From Acanthaster planci (lineage: Eukaryota > Echinodermata > Asteroidea > Valvatida > Acanthasteridae), in the NCBI RefSeq assembly GCF_001949145.1, contig NW_019091385.1, forward strand, positions 2,012,938-2,076,937: a DNA stretch of 64,000 bases. The letters run 5' to 3'. A program made the position numbers and the translations under genes. The notes beneath the pieces were generated by a model. The model had not been told where the DNA came from, did no database searches, and was given only the letters and a program-made list of their open reading frames with translations. Below, piece after piece: positions 62,115 through 64,000 of the stretch (position 1 is the stretch's first letter; each line of letters begins with the position of its first letter).

Positions 62115-64000
62115 GTGGGTATACACGTTCCCATTCCAGATGGAAAAGGGTGTTCTAGGAAGGAAGGGGAGTGGCTCTACATGGGGGGGCTTTTCAAATG
62201 CTGTGATGAATTCACTGCCTTTTGAGTCAAAGGTCATCAATTATGGAACTTTTAGCCTGATAAGCATTGGCTTGGCCCTTTCACCTTGATCCCAAAGTAG
62301 TCTAATTTTTTCAGACAAATTCCACATTACTGACCTTTCTGATATTTGCCAGGCTCCTCAAGATTGAAATGCATTGAACCGGAGATCTGTTGCCCATCAG
62401 TGACTTAATCTTTCTGGTAGACACAAAATCTGATACAACACAGATGGTTCAGAAGATCACCCTCCCCTTCGGCCACTCCCCGCCGCCCCTCTCATGAGAT
62501 GATCATGTTCAATGACCAAGGAAATCCCCTTATAGATTGAAAAAGTGGGGTGGATTACATGTGTTTGCATTACTCACAAACTGTGTCACTCATCATATGC
62601 CAGTGGGTCCTCATTTGCTCCCAGGAGCCAGAAATCCATTCCACAAATTTCAAACTTCCTGTTGTGTGTTCCATCCCCCCTCTTGACACGCAAATGCTGG
62701 CTCTTAAGTGAATGTTCCGCCAGTGCTGAGTAATTGTTCGTCGCTAATCACGTAACTTTGTCTCTTGTCCCCTGCCGTCTCTCGTTCACCCCTGCAGGAC
62801 ACCAGGTAATGTGTTGTTTGTCTTGTCTCTCTTATTGGAGGGGGCAAGTTGACCAGGCATGGATGTGGCATATAAACACATTCATAAATTACTCGTAGGA
62901 TCTTTTAAGTACATTGAGATTGAAGAGCCATATTCAGAAAGGCATACTCGTCAGCAGATGTTGCTGATGCTTGGAAACAAAAATGAAACTATTACTGGCT
63001 GTAGCTAGTTATCGTGTGTATTATTATGTACCCAAGTTCATTTGAAACTGAAACTTTCAGTGTCTACTGTACTTCACTCTGCAAGTGTCTCTGTGTCTGT
63101 CATGCAGACACAAGTATACTACTTTTCATTCAGAAAAGTTTTCTAGACACTGAATCTGTCAGTTTCTTCTTACATGGGCATATTTCTTTCAGTTTTGGAA
63201 GTAATGGACTTCAATCAGTAGAACTGAATGTTTTTTCATTTCTTTGTGTTTTTTTTTATTTTCTGGCACATGTGTAGAAAACATTTGGGGTAGTTTCAGT
63301 CGTCACCTTGGTCTGTGTTGTAGAGAAATGTTTGTGTAGCCCTGCCTTCCATTTCTAGTTGCGTTCATGCATGCTGCCTCTCCAACTCCAGATTTATTTG
63401 GATTGGATAATGCATTTCACCCCCCTTCATTGGTGGTGGTGTTTGCTTTGACAGAACCCCCATCTTTTCTCAATTTTTTTCATTTCTGTCATTTTGGTGT
63501 GATGGTTTGTCAGTAAGAGGTAGCAACACTTGATGGTTGTAGACGCAGATGTCAGGTTTCTGGCCTAAATGTCATATGATGCAGCTTGATTATGCAGTTG
63601 GTTTTCAGTTTAACATGCTAGTTGAAAAGTAAGGTTTTATGCTTCGCAGTGCTATGAAAGTGGGCCACAGAAGAGAATAAATTGCCATAGGGGGGATTTA
63701 TTTTCTGCATTGGCACGCGAACAACTCTAGGAACAGGAAAGACAGGAAGACATTCTTGAGACCACATGTGGCTGGATTTGTACTGGAAGTATGCGTGATT
63801 TAGGCCAACAACACCAAAATAGGTGCCAGGAAGTCAGAGTGGGGGGGGGGTTTCTGAATCGAGTTATGCCAAAGGAATATAGTGAATGTGGGATGGTATT
63901 CCTTTTTGTTCTGTAAATGGGCCGTCATTTTTATTTTGGAGTTTCAAAATGACTTCAGCAGAACCCTTGTGATACATGTCACCACTTAGTATTATGAGCA
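62115..64000 (+). other. Start of the next intron, running off the window
   Basis: The second half of Calx-beta 3 is not found in these 1.9 kb. The only coding-like signal is a possible 8-nt microexon at 62798-62805 behind an excellent pyrimidine tract. A 10-base G-run lies near 63842-63850. Nothing else was recognised. Confidence 0.7.
62798..62805 (+). CDS. Possible 8-nt microexon (speculative)
   Basis: CTCGTTCACCCCTGCAG precedes GACACCAG, which is followed directly by GTAATG. Joined to the G left over from 62114 this reads Gly-His-Gln with no stop, but leaves phase 0, unlike every other junction in the gene. It could equally be an unused acceptor, and I consider it unlikely to be real without transcript evidence. 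Confidence 0.12.

Noticed and set aside
62798-62902. A longer exon starting at the good acceptor 62798 and continuing to the stop near 62900
   Set aside because: The translation has no Calx-beta features, while the family should show a G-x-D-Y turn and an acidic calcium strand here.
1-64000. Bacterial operons, CRISPR arrays, phage or viral genes, toxin genes
   Set aside because: None seen. The window is one spliced animal gene with large introns, and no transposase, reverse transcriptase or capsid motif appears in the translations.

Overview
The window is animal (metazoan) genomic DNA carrying one recognisable gene, on the + strand, open at both ends of the window. It is a FRAS1/FREM-family extracellular-matrix gene, closest in layout and conserved wording to FREM2 (called ECM3 in sea urchins). 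Large GT-AG introns, CpG-poor introns, simple tracts and the absence of bacterial features all indicate a eukaryote. The protein keeps FREM2 motifs but diverges from the vertebrate sequence, so an invertebrate (echinoderm, hemichordate or other marine bilaterian) is my inference. I cannot name the species.

Layout: bases 1-2772 are the 3' part of one very long exon encoding the tail of one CSPG (NG2-type) repeat and then eight CSPG repeats, the last of which is cut by an 18.0-kb intron (2773-20783). A lone 90-nt exon (20784-20873) nearly completes that repeat. A 31.4-kb intron (20874-52314) follows. Five exons then encode Calx-beta domains: 52315-52461 and 52908-53138 (Calx-beta 1), 55154-55282 and 56729-56980 (Calx-beta 2), and 61965-62114 (first half of Calx-beta 3). 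The gene runs on past base 64000. Spliced coding sequence in the window is 3771 nt (about 1256 codons). All six complete introns, and the one open at the right edge, are phase 1, and every internal exon is a multiple of three.

The rest, about 94 percent of the window, is intronic. I find no convincing second gene, no RNA gene and no intact transposon. The introns hold strong CpG depletion broken by a few CpG-dense patches, many exact copies of the palindrome TACATGTA, recurrent T-run/G-run junctions, a few short tandem duplications, two G-quadruplex motifs and degenerate tRNA-like (SINE-like) fragments.

Biology: FREM2-type proteins are large membrane-anchored or secreted basement-membrane proteins that, in vertebrates, form a complex with FRAS1 and FREM1 to hold epithelium to mesenchyme; the sea urchin relative ECM3 is a fibrous matrix protein. 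This window encodes the junction between the CSPG-repeat rod and the calcium-binding Calx-beta region. The signal peptide and first CSPG repeats (left) and the remaining Calx-beta domains, C-terminal region and membrane anchor (right) lie outside it. I found no previously undescribed system; the best leads are the CpG-dense intronic patches, an RGD tripeptide in CSPG repeat 4 and unusual splice signals.
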